From Siphonodentalium dalli (lineage: Eukaryota > Mollusca > Scaphopoda > Gadilida > Siphonodentaliidae), in assembly GCA_032622095.1 (NCBI GenBank), contig CP136064.1:126591605-126655604 (forward strand): a stretch of DNA of 64,000 nucleotides. Direction: 5' to 3'. Both the position numbers and the translations under genes were made by a program. The notes beneath the pieces are model-generated. The model searched no databases, was not told the DNA's origin, and was given only the letters and a program-made list of their open reading frames with translations. Positions 1 to 11,077 of this stretch are shown here, one piece after another. The first letter of the stretch is position 1, and the number at the start of each line of letters is the position of its first letter.

Positions 1-140
1 TTCCTACAATTAAGCGATATCACAGCAAAGGCAGATTAATTGTTGGTAGAGGAAAACATGTGTGCTACACTTAGTTGTGTACAATTCAGTAATTAAGTGA
101 TTTATGCACCATCTGCTCTCATGTAAATCACTGACCACTG

Positions 141-368
141 TGAAGGTAGCCCATGTTTCCTCTGTTAATATTCCCATGTTATTATACTAGTAATTAGATG
201 AAAGTAGCCTGTGTTTCCTCTGTTAATATTCCGATGTTATTATACTACGGTAGTAATTAGATGAAGGTAGCCGGTGTTTCCTGTCCTTCCCATGTTATTA
301 TCATTAGATGTAGGTACACCGGTAGTCCATGTTCCCTCTGTTCCTCCCATGTTATTATCATATTATGC
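141..368. repeat. Minisatellite, about 58-bp unit, four degenerate copies
   Basis: Four successive units start with 'tgaaggtag' or 'tgtaggta', contain 'gtttcctctgtt' and end with 'catgttattatac...ttaga', at about 141, 199, 263 and 309. Unit length drifts between 46 and 64 bp through small indels. Both-strand ORFs of 60-80 codons over it are by-products of the repeat. Nothing suggests coding. Confidence 0.75.
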
Positions 369-580
369 CTATGGGGGTCGGGCAGGGGGGGGGGGTATTT
401 TTTACGGGCACTTATGCGGGGGTGGGTCACTGGGTGGGTGGTTTGGTCGATGGGACTAACAAACAATTTTTTCCGCAACTCAGAACTTTTTTTCCTGCAA
501 GTTTTTTGATTGTTTTTTTCAATGAATTTGGCTTAAAACACATTAGAATAAGATAAATAATGTAATTCTAACTGCTAAAC
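369..580. other. G-rich low-complexity stretch, no gene
   Basis: Contains an uninterrupted G run near 385-395 and further GGGTGGG motifs. Short ORFs on both strands are compositional. A comparable G/C-homopolymer stretch follows at about 785-915 (a run of C near 902-914). No feature beyond low complexity is seen. Confidence 0.5.
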
Positions 581-619
581 TGACTGCAGGCAGTTATTGT
601 GTTGTATTTTGTTGCAAAT

Positions 620-750
620 TTTGAAATTCAAGATGGCCGCTGGCAGCCATGTTTTTTTGGCCGAATGACCCCAAAATGACTCGTTCCTATTTACATGCCA
701 ATGTTAACATCCATGACAAATAGTATGCACAGAAATTCATATACAGCTGT
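620..750 (-). repeat. Dispersed repeat family B fragment (antisense)
   Basis: Reads as the reverse complement of the family-B core found at 19.3-20.3 and 23.46-24.15 kb: 'atggccgctggcagccat', 'ccaaaatgactcgttcc' and 'catgccaatgttaacatcc'. Only about 130 bp of the unit is present, so this is a truncated copy. Confidence 0.7.
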
Positions 751-1329
751 TTACAGTGAATTCCCCCCGCAAATCTGTTTTAGTGTTAAAAGGGGGGTGG
801 GTGTCCAAAAATGGTCGGAAAAATTTGGACGCAGGGTGGGTGGGGGTCCCAACAAGGGTCGAAAGTAAAAAATCAGCATACGTGCCTGAAAATGTTTTCT
901 GACCCCCCCCCCCCCAGAGGGCATTTACCAGTACAGGTAGTCAAGGGCTCTGTCTGTCCGAGCATATCACCTTGTAACTCGGGTGTTGATTATCAGAGTT
1001 TGTTATCTTTTGTCGTGGTGAAAGCACAGGTTGGTACCTACATTAGTTAGGCTAATTATTCAAGGTACCGGTATGTAACTTTGTTCCAAAATTTTGTTGT
1101 ACGAGAAATGTCGATTTCATGACGATTAGGTGTTGGACATTGATTTTTATCTATAAATGTAGATGTATAGTGCAGACATTTGGCACCTGTGGACCTGGTT
1201 GGATTTTTCTGTGGTTCGAAGGATCACATCCATCCTCAAGCTACTTATGTCATTTACTGGCATTTGTTTATAATGTGTAGGGGTAGATCGCTTGAGACCC
1301 CACCACAGTTCAATTCACACCAGGATCTC

Positions 1330-1565
1330 AGCTTCAGATTACGTTGGCCATGTAATTTTACGATTAAACCGTAAATTCACATTACGATGATGTTGTAATT
1401 GTAGTTTTTCTGTCATAATATTACGATCATTTTGTAAATATACGATCAAATTTGTAAATGTCAGATTACGTTGATGTCGTAATTTTACGACAGTTACTAA
1501 TGGTCCAATTGATGCCAACAGTTTCTGTCGTAATATTACGATGAAATTTTTTTGAGTGTATGATC
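1330..1565. repeat. Cluster of TTACGA/TCGTAA motifs, probable MITE remnant
   Basis: At least eight copies of short palindromic motifs of the type TCGTAATTTTACGA or GTAATATTACGAT lie in about 230 bp. The right edge reads 'gatgaaatttttttgagtgta', which looks like an element terminus (ACACTCAAAAAAATTTC when reversed). I could not find a matching left terminus, so this may be half an element. From 1566 to 1890 I see no gene. Confidence 0.4.
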
Positions 1566-1572
1566 ATTTACA

Positions 1573-1632
1573 TATACCGGTGTTCTGCTTAATAAGTACG
1601 TTGCCAGATAAGTCAGTATCTAAAAATAGAAT
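1573..1632. repeat. About 58-bp segment repeated inverted at 32.53-32.59 kb
   Basis: The stretch containing 'accggtgttctgcttaataa' and 'gtacgttgccagataagtca' recurs in reverse complement at about 32,535-32,590 with few differences ('ttgacttatctggcaggacg' and onward). It is a dispersed repeat of unknown class. Confidence 0.65.
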
Positions 1633-1889
1633 GGCTTAAGCATAGGCCCCGGTGCGCACATGTGCTATGGAAGAGCTCTGATTGGCTCTTCACATACAGG
1701 TAAAGGTCATTCTTCGTGTCGGGATAATACATTTTGCCAAAATAGTTATTTTGCTGTCACTCAAGATTCTGTGTTCTTTGAGAATCAGGTGTCCTGCCGA
1801 TACCAAACTCTAATTGACGCGGGCAAATTTCACTGAGTTTCATTTCAACCTGAATAGAAGATAGATCTAAGACTTTCGTCCTCTTATAA

Positions 1890-2104
1890 CTAGTTGAAGC
1901 TTTCCTATGAAACAATAAGGACAAACTGTATAAAAACTCATTCTTTGTCAAAACAATCATTGAATGGAACCACCTGGAGGACACGGCCAGCGCATATGAT
2001 TTAACATCAACAACAACATTAACAGCGTAAGTCGTCCAACGGTGAACCTACAGCCAAATCAAGGCTCCTACACCGACCAACATACAGATGCAGATCGAAC
2101 TTGA
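1890..2104 (+). pseudogene. C-terminal relic of a non-LTR retrotransposon
   Basis: From 1914 one frame reads NKDKLYKNSFFVKTIIEWNH and runs to a stop at 2028-2030. The +2 frame then gives RPTVNLQPNQ...TDQHTDADRT with a stop at 2102-2104. The S-F-F-x-x-T-I-x-x-W-N block followed by a short Asp/Thr-rich tail resembles the C-terminal region downstream of the reverse transcriptase in many animal LINEs. A frameshift at roughly 2000-2015 separates the two parts and a stop lies just upstream, so this is a dead fragment. Family assignment is inferred from memory of the motif. Confidence 0.45.
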
Positions 2105-3539
2105 AACAAGATAATCACAAAGTGAGTATTTACTGTATTATTATATATTTTATAATAATTAATATAAGTGTTTTCCACGTAAAAACATTCAATTAATTCT
2201 ATTCAATATAATTCATTGTCATTGACGCGAAATTAGGTTACTTAGTTAGTACAACTGACCTCCTCGATACAATCATTATGATTAAACGCTGAAATGCATA
2301 AAACTAAAAGGCCATGCGTTGAAATTATTCAGATTCAGGGGTCATTGATATTGTTGCCACATTTTGGTTTGTTGGCTGGTTGGAAACGGGCCAGCTCGTC
2401 CTACTCCCAGATCTACTCGTGGCCATATACTATAGCGACGAGGTCGCCGAGCCACTATGTGGCCATGGAAACGACGTTTAGCTTTCTTGAGTAAATTCTC
2501 CCAGCCTGCAAAGGTATCTGTGTCAACGGCGTCACTGGTGCCTTGTATCGCAACTACCGTACCGTAACGGTGCATATATTTATTATCGCCAATTCGTTAT
2601 CGCTAATTTTATCAGGGAATTTCATAGGAAATGGTAGATAAAGAGTGATACCATGCAAACAAAATCACTCAACCATGCAGGGTAGATATGCCTACGGCTA
2701 CATGTATACTGAAATGGAGCCTATACAAGTTGGTAGAGGCATATCAGGAGACATCGGGTCGTCATCTTTGTATCCCGTCCCATATGGAATTAATCCATAT
2801 CCCCCCTCGGCTCAGGGTTCCCATATGGGGTCGATGTCCGCCATTTTGTTTTTCATGGAACTCTGCCACCTCGGTATATTTTCGGTGTATTTTGCCGCCA
2901 AGAAAAGGGATATCTGTCGGAAATCGAGTTCTGTTAATTTAAAGACATCAACCCTGATATTAATTAGGAAAAATGTCCTTAATATGCAAGACAAATGCCT
3001 AGGAGAAATATTTCTCCTAGACAAAAACAGCATTCTCTTAGGCTTTTTTTTTAATTGTGCAAAACAAGCTCGAATTGTTCAATTGATTTAAACAATATTT
3101 ATTAGCCCCAATATTACATTTATGATGAACAACATTTAGATGATGGAAACATGAGTAGAATAGAAAAGGGGAAGAGGATTTAGCAGCAAGCAGATATGTG
3201 CTTTTGTTGAGCTATCTCCTCAGACAAGTAGAAAAATCGTTGAAATCAAGAAAGATCGAGCGAATGGCAAGTGGTCGAGTTAGAGAAACAATAGGTTTAA
3301 GAAGTGATGGTATATTAATATTATGATGTACAGACGAGTTTACAATAAGTGTTGAAATGATAAATAAGCTTATGTGGATAATAATGAGAGGGGTGTATTC
3401 ACAAGGAATACGAGACAGAGATAGGTGAAGCGATAGAAATAAAGAGCTTGTATGTGAAAGAAAAGTCGGTACCACTGCTATGAACATTTTTAGACTAACT
3501 TGTGGAAAGAATTATTTTGAAAATGAATTGTTTTGAAAA
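2105..3539. other. No gene recognised (about 1.4 kb)
   Basis: Open frames of up to 148 codons occur (for example + 2645-3091), but their composition, overlap with other frames and lack of recognisable domains argue against coding. AT-rich unique-looking sequence; no terminal repeats found. Confidence 0.4.
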
Positions 3540-3594
3540 TAAATGTGGAAACTAAATATGGAAACTAAATATGAAAACTAAATATGTAAACTCC
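3540..3594 (-). repeat. LINE 3' tail repeat, 13-bp unit
   Basis: On the minus strand the unit ATATTTAGTTTYC is repeated about four times directly after the stop codon and the sequence CCCATGGA of the LINE fragment at 3609-4220. Non-LTR elements often end in such short tandem tails. Confidence 0.65.
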
Positions 3595-3608
3595 ATGGGT
3601 TATCGTTG

Positions 3609-4220
3609 CTATGCCGTTGAATTGTTAGTGTATTGTTTGAAACGACCGTTTTTTTGAATGAAGTATTGCGTAGCTCTGAATATTTCATTATTTATTTCAG
3701 ATGATAGCAATGGTATGCCTTTGAGTAAGATCTTGGTAGTTAAGAAAGTCGGGTCAATATTTGAGAATGAGTCAGACCTGAGTTGAGCATATCTTTGACA
3801 GAATAATAGAAAGTGTTCAGCGCTTTCTTCATCTCCGCATACACATTTGTCACAATCGCGTAAATGGTTTTCACGAAGGTCACGATTTAGATTACTACAC
3901 TTGATTCTTAAACGGGCATGCAATATTTGGGTTTCGCGATTTAAACAATAATCAAAATGTTGGACTTTCAATGAATTTCTCAGTTTTTCTATATCTAGTC
4001 GTGACTTGAATATCTGTAAAGACTTTGCGCTTTTAGTTTCGGGTGTTAACTCATTCCACAGGCGAGTAGCAGATGGAAGGAAGGTGTTCATATATGCCGA
4101 GTTGTCAGCTTGCGGAGGTCTTAAGTCGTTTCTCCTAAAATTATATATCTGGGAACCCGGGGTATCGGCGTTGATCAATTGTTCAATTATGTTACTGAAT
4201 GTGTTAGATCTTGTTAGAAA
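3609..4220 (-). pseudogene. 5'-truncated LINE, C-terminal domain only
   Basis: A minus-strand frame opens after a stop at 4221-4223 and reads about 203 codons to TAG at 3609-3611. It lacks the endonuclease and reverse transcriptase. It keeps the post-RT region: NTFLPSATRLWNEL, then a KSAKSLQIFKSRL helix, then HARLRIKCSNLN, then a Cys/His cluster (C-x2-C-x-C-x8-H-x4-C), typical of the C-terminal end of CR1/Jockey-group animal elements. The first ATG is not meaningful because the 5' part was lost on insertion. The short 3' UTR contains ATAACCCATGGA, also seen at the end of the large LINE at 46-49.7 kb, suggesting related families. Confidence 0.8.
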
Positions 4221-4222
4221 TC

Positions 4223-5210
4223 AATTGTCATCTAAATAATTTGATCATTACTGATATTTAAGAACTTCAACTATATGTAACCATATTTGTTTTTATTTCA
4301 AAATACTTTCTGAGTATTAATTATATAATAATATAAGCCAACACACAACCACAACATAAATGGTACTGTTTTGAAAGTTCATGTTTCTTGCAATAGGAAA
4401 TTTGTATGGGCCAATTCCATTGAATTCTGGGCATATAATATTGATATTGGTAATTACGTGGACCCTTCTGTATCTGTTCATGACTCGTATTGACTGACTT
4501 AGGTTTTCTCTGCACGGACTCCCATTTCTGTAACACATGTGTTGGGAATATGTGTTTTGGGTACCCAGTAGTACATTACCAGTCGATTTGCAAAATCCTA
4601 CCTGTCAAAAAGTTTGTTGTGAGCAAACCCGCCCTGTCGCCCAGCTTGAAATCACAACTGGCTATTATCTACGGGTCGGGCAAAGAATTCAAAAAAAAAA
4701 AATGCTGAAATGAGTTTTATGGCTTTTCATTTCATAATGAGGGATGTGAATACCATCCAGAGAAGAAGAATCATTCGAACCGGATGAAAATTATTAATTG
4801 GCTTCTTTATCTATAAATTTGTATAAAACATTACTTTTACTGATAGGCGAGTCTGATCAAAGAGAAACTATTTCACAACATACCTATATTTTAACATTGT
4901 TGATATAATACATGTATATATAGAGGATCTACATCGGCTCATATAAGGCATGCAATAACGTTTCAAGTAACAGCCCTCATAAAGAAATAGTCCAAGATAA
5001 ATAAATACTCTTTGTCGTATTTAATGGCGTATATTTAATGACATAATTTTTCAAACTCTTCATTCATTATAGCTTGTGGGAAAAATAATGGAAGCCAAAG
5101 TATTTTGAGACGTAGTGTACGGAATGTAAACAGACGACAGACCGATTTCAAGAGTGACCTGGCACTATTTCCTATTATTAAACGAACGTTTAATATCACA
5201 ATTTATAGAA
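4223..5210. other. No gene recognised (about 1 kb)
   Basis: AT-rich sequence with scattered ORFs under 75 codons. No splice-flanked frame, terminal inverted repeat or tandem repeat was found. Confidence 0.4.
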
Positions 5211-5440
5211 TGGGTTTATTGAATGGAATAAGGGTAGGACCATGTAATAAATATATGTTATAACATTTTTTCGTACATTTTTGTTTACTGTTACATGTAT
5301 TTGACAAAACTTGCTGCATAAAAAATTCTGAGCAATCCTTCTGTTTGGTTTCAGACCAAGTCATTATGATACTAGTCGCTACAATCCAGTTTGGGAACAC
5401 GAACGAACATACTGACATCCAGGGGATACAGAGGCAACCT
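5211..5440. repeat. Direct repeat, copy 1 (about 220 bp)
   Basis: The segment from 'gaatggaataagggtaggac' to 'atccaggggatacagag' recurs at about 6260-6477 with a few percent differences. The two copies flank the hAT element at 5509-6240, so they represent an older local duplication whose spacer later received the transposon. Confidence 0.9.
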
Positions 5441-5508
5441 ATTGAAAGCATGAGGGACATTTTCAAGTGATGGGTGAGTATTTGTAGAGGCAGCTAGATA
5501 TTTCTCTC

Positions 5509-6240
5509 CAGTGTTCGCGCTGGACCGAAAAATATTTTAACCAAATGAAAATTTTATTAGCCAAATGAAAAAAACTTAAGCCAAATGTTTTTTGGCCAAA
5601 TTAAATCCTCATTTTCTGGGCGGTTCACAATTAATGACTAAAATATTCGCTTTAAACTTTATTTGTCATTCAGTATAAAAACATAATTAAAACAACACAA
5701 AAACAACTTTAAAAACAATATTATACGAACATATGTATGTATTATATCACACAAGCAGATCAATTCATAAAACATTACTATAGAATACGGCGGGATTTCA
5801 CATCGCAAAAGACTGCATAAATTCGCTAAGCTAATTAATTGTAATAACTCTATGTCGTTGACACTTTTATGACGAGAAGCCAGTTTATTAAACGTGATTC
5901 AGATTACGCAACCATTGATTAAGAACTGATCTTCTGAACAAAGCATTTTATCTTACAGACGGCTTAATCAGTTACATAACCAGTATACAGCTTAAGCATT
6001 TTGACGATTAGGCTGGTTAAATGTCATCGACGGTGTATTAACATAAGTACAAAATACTTTCACCACATAACTTCGATCTATTCAGCGCTTTTATTAATTA
6101 GCTTTACGACTCCATGCTTTCCGTCTCCATTTGGGGTAAAACAAATTTTAGCCAAAATTTTAGCCAAATGAAATTTTTATTAGCCAAATTCGAATAATAT
6201 TAGCCATTGGCTAATTCGGCTACCGACAGCGCGAACACTG
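5509..6240. mobile_element. Non-autonomous hAT transposon, 732 bp
   Basis: Ends are inverted: left CAGTGTTCGCGCTGG, right CAGCGCGAACACTG. The 8 bp on each side are identical, TTTCTCTC at 5501-5508 and 6241-6248. An 8-bp duplication with a CAGTG-type terminus is diagnostic of hAT elements. Subterminal regions on both sides hold repeated GCCAAAT / ATTTGGC motifs, plausible transposase binding sites. No transposase frame is present, so it must have been moved in trans. Confidence 0.85.
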
Positions 6241-6255
6241 TTTCTCTCTAAATCA

Positions 6256-6477
6256 CGGATATGAAAATGGAATAAGGGTAGGACCATGTAATAAATATAT
6301 TTTATAACATTTTTTCGTACATTATAGTTTACTGTTACATGTATGTGATAAAACTTGCTGCATCAAAAATTCTGAGCAATTCTTCTGTTTGGTTTCAGAC
6401 CAAGTCAATATGATACTAGTCGCTACAATCCAGTTTGGGAACATAAACAAACATACTGATATCCAGGGGATACAGAG
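6256..6477. repeat. Direct repeat, copy 2 (about 220 bp)
   Basis: Second copy of the segment at 5211-5440; shares the string 'ggaataagggtaggaccatg' through 'tccaggggatacagag'. Similarity stops abruptly after 'cagagcc'. No coding frame is conserved between copies. Confidence 0.9.
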
Positions 6478-6814
6478 CCACTTGTTTTATGATTGACAGG
6501 TACAAAATCTATTCTAGCCATGGTTATCCGATCTGAATGTAATTTGGTATGGAGGTTTGCCATCACAAATACTTTCAAAAGAGTGCCCATTGCGTTATTT
6601 GTGTTTTTATTTTGTCTGATTAATCGACCTTCATAATATTTTCTCGATTTTTTGTCTGTCAGACTTTGAACCAATTTCAACAAACAAAGTTTTGGTATTC
6701 ACTCGTGCAGGTGTTATTCGGTCATCACGGGTCGGATTAAGACATCTTTCAAAATAAGCCAGATAAGAAAATTAATAAACCTCATTAGAAAGATACCTTG
6801 GTGGGGGTATTACA

Positions 6815-6848
6815 TGTATATATTATATATATATTATATATATTATAC
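6815..6848. repeat. AT microsatellite (TATATTA)n
   Basis: Simple TATATTATATATA repeat of about 33 bp within otherwise unremarkable AT-rich sequence (6478-7009, no gene seen). Confidence 0.7.
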
Positions 6849-7009
6849 CAAGCTCTTTCCTAAGTAAAATAAAATAGCAAAATTGGCCATGCAAGTACTT
6901 GGACCATGTATCTACTATCTAGCTACTAACTATAGAAAGGGCGATTTTTATCTCACAGATTTTTGGTAATGGGCAGGTGATGGGTGGTCATTTTCAGATT
7001 AGTGATTTA

Positions 7010-7250
7010 ACATCATAACTTGAACAAAATATCAACTGATTTGTTGATATTTGATACAGGTATATGAAACTTGCTCATTAATGCTCAACAATGTCTTGAT
7101 CGAGTTTGAAAACCGGTCAGGTATGTGAAGCACAGCCCTTAATTAGTTAATTTTTAATAGTGCCATAACAAAAATTAATCAACTGATTTTGTTATATTCG
7201 GTATATGAGACTCGCTTAATAATGTCTTGTTCGAATTCAAAGTCTACTAA
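7010..7250 (+). repeat. Dispersed repeat family G fragment
   Basis: Two degenerate units with the signature 'ataacttgaacaaa...caactgattt...gatatttg...atatgaaactt...gtcttgatcgagtttgaaaaccgg', matching the array at 8.2-8.8 kb. No coding potential. The following 7251-8215 holds no recognised feature. Confidence 0.65.
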
Positions 7251-8215
7251 TATGGTTTATAAGCATTCTTTCTCTATTTCTATAGATTACATGTATCTCA
7301 TCCTGTTTTTTTAAAGATATCCTACAAGCTATCCAACAGTGAACAGAATTTAGATCCTACTCAGGCTACTGGTAACTCTTAAGAAGAATTAGGATAGATG
7401 AAACAGTAACTATTAAGGTTATGGATCTACCACAGGTAACTTGAATTTTTAGCTGCATTAATTTTAGACTTATTTTAGTTCAACTGAGAAATTGTAACTG
7501 TTATGACTGCTTGTCCAGGCAACTTAACTTGAAAGAGTTGTGTGGTACAAGGCGATTTGGGACCATTACCAACACGAACCGATGGGTGTGGTATTGGTCC
7601 TGTTGAGTCTTGTATCATGCTATAACACACAACCCAAGACACTGTAACATTTTTACCATGTTGACAATTCTAACCAATTGGGAAAAAATGCTCCATCTGT
7701 GAGTTTGCATGCCAAAAGTTACATTTTGAACGAATCTGATAACATTACTCTCACATGCCTTTAGAATAATCATGATGGCCCAATGATGAATTTTTTTTAC
7801 ATGATTCCAAATGATAACAACCAAGATCAAAATAAAAATTGAGGTCTGTTGGATTGGGAAGAAGATGTTAAAGCTTTCTGAGGGGTAGTTGTGGAAAATG
7901 TTTTCTGTATAATTCCAAGTGATGTCCACCAAGATGACTTGGATAAGAAAAAAAATCTAAATTGTTTTGCCAACTCTTTCCATGATGGGAGGTGGAAGTG
8001 GGTTGATATATTTAGACCTGAGTATCCCCTCTCCACCATGAATGAGCATAAGAAAAACAAGTTTAAGTTTGTTACAAACCTATGTAACACAGCCATTTAT
8101 TGATGAATTGTGACATTTTTTGGTACATAACTTTATTCTCACATTTGACAGAAAGTCAGGCCAGCCCCGTCTTTTAACCAGAGTTATCCCACTTATTTAT
8201 ATGTAATTTTATGTC

Positions 8216-8797
8216 CATTAGTGTGGTAACTTTATAACAAATGTCAGCTAATTAAATTCATATTTGGTTTATCGATCTTTCACAACAATGTCTTGATTGA
8301 GTTAAACAACCAGTTTTGTCCAATTTGTTTTACCTGAGTTACAGCCCTTAGTTTATCTCTTTTGAGCAATTTTGGGGAAATTTATGTCTGATGCACGATA
8401 ACTTGAACAAACTTCAACTGATTCCATTCGTATTGGGTGTATGGATCTTTTACAACAATATCCTGAACGAGTTCGAAAACCAAATTTGTCCGACATTTTT
8501 TACCTGTGTTGTGGCCCCTAGATTGTTTATTTTAGCAATTTTATGACTGTTAGCACGGAAATTTCAACTGTATCCATTCATATTGAGTGTATGGATCTTT
8601 CACAGCAATATCATGATTGAGTTCGAAAACCAGGTTTGTCCGATTATTTTTACGGCCCTAGTTTGTTTATTGTCAGCAAGTTTATGACCATTTGCGTGAT
8701 AACTTGAAGAAACTTTCAACTGATTCCATTCATATTGGGTATATGGACGTTTCACAACTATAATCAATATCTCGGTTGAGTTCAAAAACCGGGTTTT
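8216..8797 (+). repeat. Family G tandem array, four units of about 150 bp
   Basis: Units begin near 8216, 8385, 8543 and 8690. Each contains 'caactgattccattcatatt', 'gtgtatggatctttcacaac', 'gagttcgaaaacc' and 'ggcccctag'. The last unit is cut by the transposon that starts at 8799 and resumes at 10,945. The antisense 148-codon ORF at 8600-9046 straddles the repeat/transposon junction and is not a gene. Confidence 0.8.
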
Positions 8798-8798
8798 A

Positions 8799-10942
8799 GT
8801 CTGGTCGATAAACCAAAATTTTAGGGTCAACCTAGAAAAAATTTGGACTAAGTTAGTTTCTATTCCATTTTGAAGAGGAATATATCCTCTATAACATATC
8901 CAAAATCCGCTAAAATCCGCTTTGAGCATTTTCTGTAATACAAGATGGCGTCCATGATGGCCGTTGGTATAGAAAAATCCTGAATTTCGGTGGTAGGTAC
9001 GCCAACAAATACCAAATTGGTAATAAAATAAAATCCACACAAACAATCCTTAGTCGTAAACCATATCGGTAGAATGTCTGTCCAAAATGGCCGCTAAAAT
9101 GAACAAAATCGAATGAAATTTACAATTTGCGGAAAATTGAATGGCTGGTTATACAAGAACGAACAGGCCGTCGAATTATACGAGGAAGAATGATTTCAGA
9201 GTATAAGGGGGAGCTATTAATAATAGTATGTAAGAATTCTCTCTAATGTATCTCGCGAGAGAGCAACCGAAAGCCAGGTCTCATACAACGATTGAATGTG
9301 GACTTTTTGGGCGCCAAGAAATAGAAGAATAACGCAGTTTCATCTGTACTGTTTATCTTGAATCGTGTAATATATGTGTATTAAAACAGTTAAATGTGAT
9401 CTAATATGGGTGTACTCATTGTGTGACCTTTTCTAGAAGCAGAAATATATGTAATGAAAACAGTCTCACGAATGTGACCGATAATCGTTTATTTTTGAAT
9501 CTACAACACACAGTCTGTCAAAATTCACTACTATAGAACAGTATGAGAGCTATTCATATGGTACTAGGTACAATGTATAGATCCTATTGTCCGTGTCTTA
9601 AAATAGTAGTCATAGTTGCCTCCGGTCAAGTGATTACACACGAATATTTCATTTTTATCACACAAATACATGGTGGTATACCATGAACGCAATTTATCAA
9701 AATACAAAGGATTACAATAGACTATCTTCAATAAATTCTCAACATAACCCAATTTGCCTACATACTCTATGACAGAGACTGTCTTTATACCTGGAAATTA
9801 TGTGCACTTAAATGCACTAAGGCCACATATACGCGAAACGTACGACCTTTTCTGCCACCGCATTGCAGCGTTTACCCATTCTCCCGAATGTTACACATAT
9901 CTGTTGCATACAAAACCATAAATAGCAACATTGGGTGAATGGTAAACGCAGAACTAATAACTGTAAACGCTGATGACCTGATATTTAGCGCAAGTATGTG
10001 GGTGGCAATGGTAACATAATTTCAAACAACAAGATACTGACAACTAATAGTGTGTATTCACTATTGCGTGGTACATATTCATGTTGTAAAGTGCCGATTG
10101 AAGTAATTTGAACATAATTGTCTACTAAGAAACCGGTTTGGGAGCACCATGAAAATTAGTACTAAATAAAATGTACAGTCTCTTCAGTCTAGTAAGATAT
10201 GGTACTATTCTGTTGAAGAGATAAGTGTTTCTTGACAGTATAATCAGCATTACGACATACGTGTATGGTTTATTGTCACGGAGAGTGTTGAAAATTCTGG
10301 AAATATAACTAGTATTTACACAGATAGGGTGGGCACTTCAGTTTCTGCTTTACATTCAATAATTAATCATCATTCCAAAATGAAACTACCACGCACTGTG
10401 TGACGAAATATTACTTCGTGTGTTGCATGCCCAAAATAACTGTTTTTGGTCCGACTGTTGGATGTATTCTAATAAGAAAACCCGAACGTAAATCATTGGG
10501 TTAACGTGCGTAGCAGTGATCGATAAATCATTAAGATAGATCTGTTTTCATTATATGTGTACCTTTAAATATATATAACAACATTCTTGTAAATTACAAA
10601 TGTGTATTTTCGCTTATAGGGGGTATACAATATGTTGCTTTCATCGTAGTATGGATTGTGGTTGCGGCCATTTTGACAGCCATTTCATCGCCGCGATTGC
10701 ATTGTTTTCTGTCCTTGTCACTCTATTCGCCCCCTATACTCTTTTACACACACTGGTATATATCGGATGGAGGATTAATGCGTTCTGGTGTCGCCGATGA
10801 GGGATATTGTAGAAAAACGTACTTCTCAAGGTCGAAAAATGAGCATTTTGGATATGTTGTAGAGGAAATATTCCTCTTCAAAATGGAATAAAAACCAACT
10901 TAGTCCAAATTTGTTCTAGGTCAAACCTTTTATCGACCAGAC
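8799..10942. mobile_element. TA-flanked DNA transposon, 2.14 kb, long inverted ends, non-autonomous
   Basis: Terminal inverted repeats begin GTCTGGTCGATAAA and extend about 150 bp (8799-8960 against 10,795-10,942), including 'ttccattttgaagaggaata' and its complement. Each side is flanked by TA (8797-8798, 10,943-10,944). Removing the element and one TA restores a continuous family-G unit ('aaaccgggtt' joined to 'tttgtccaattttg'), which confirms the boundaries. TA duplication points to the Tc1/mariner/pogo group, but the interior shows no transposase, only ORFs under 80 codons. Confidence 0.75.
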
Positions 10943-11040
10943 TATTTGTCCAATTTTGTTACCTGAATTATGGCCCTTAATTGTGAGATATGATTCTGAA
11001 GAGGAAAAAAAACCCGGATTAGAGCCATCTTTGATGAGCA
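10943..11040 (+). repeat. Family G unit, distal part, split by transposon
   Basis: 'tttgtccaattttgttacct' followed by 'gaattatggcccttaa' continues the unit interrupted at 8797. Seen directly by alignment to units at 8216-8560. Confidence 0.7.
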
Positions 11041-11077
11041 ATCATAGTTTTGTCATCCTTGGGTGGGAGTATTTATA

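Noticed and set aside
261-509. Overlapping ORFs with poly-Gly stretch
   Set aside because: Product of a minisatellite and a G homopolymer.
1200-1325. tRNA- or SINE-like head ('ggttcgaaggatc', 'agttcaattcacacc')
   Set aside because: No A box at proper distance and no cloverleaf could be drawn; no tRNA gene found anywhere in the window.
2024-2034. GTAAGT after a short open frame, possible splice donor
   Set aside because: The surrounding peptide is better explained as a decayed LINE C-terminus continuing in the next frame to TDADRT.
2645-3091. 148-codon ORF beginning near a PYGINPYPPSAQGS stretch
   Set aside because: No recognisable domain; overlapping antisense and alternate-frame ORFs; no splice-site context.
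8600-9046. Antisense 148-codon ORF
   Set aside because: It spans the junction of family G repeat and the 2.14-kb transposon; no domain, no coding rationale.
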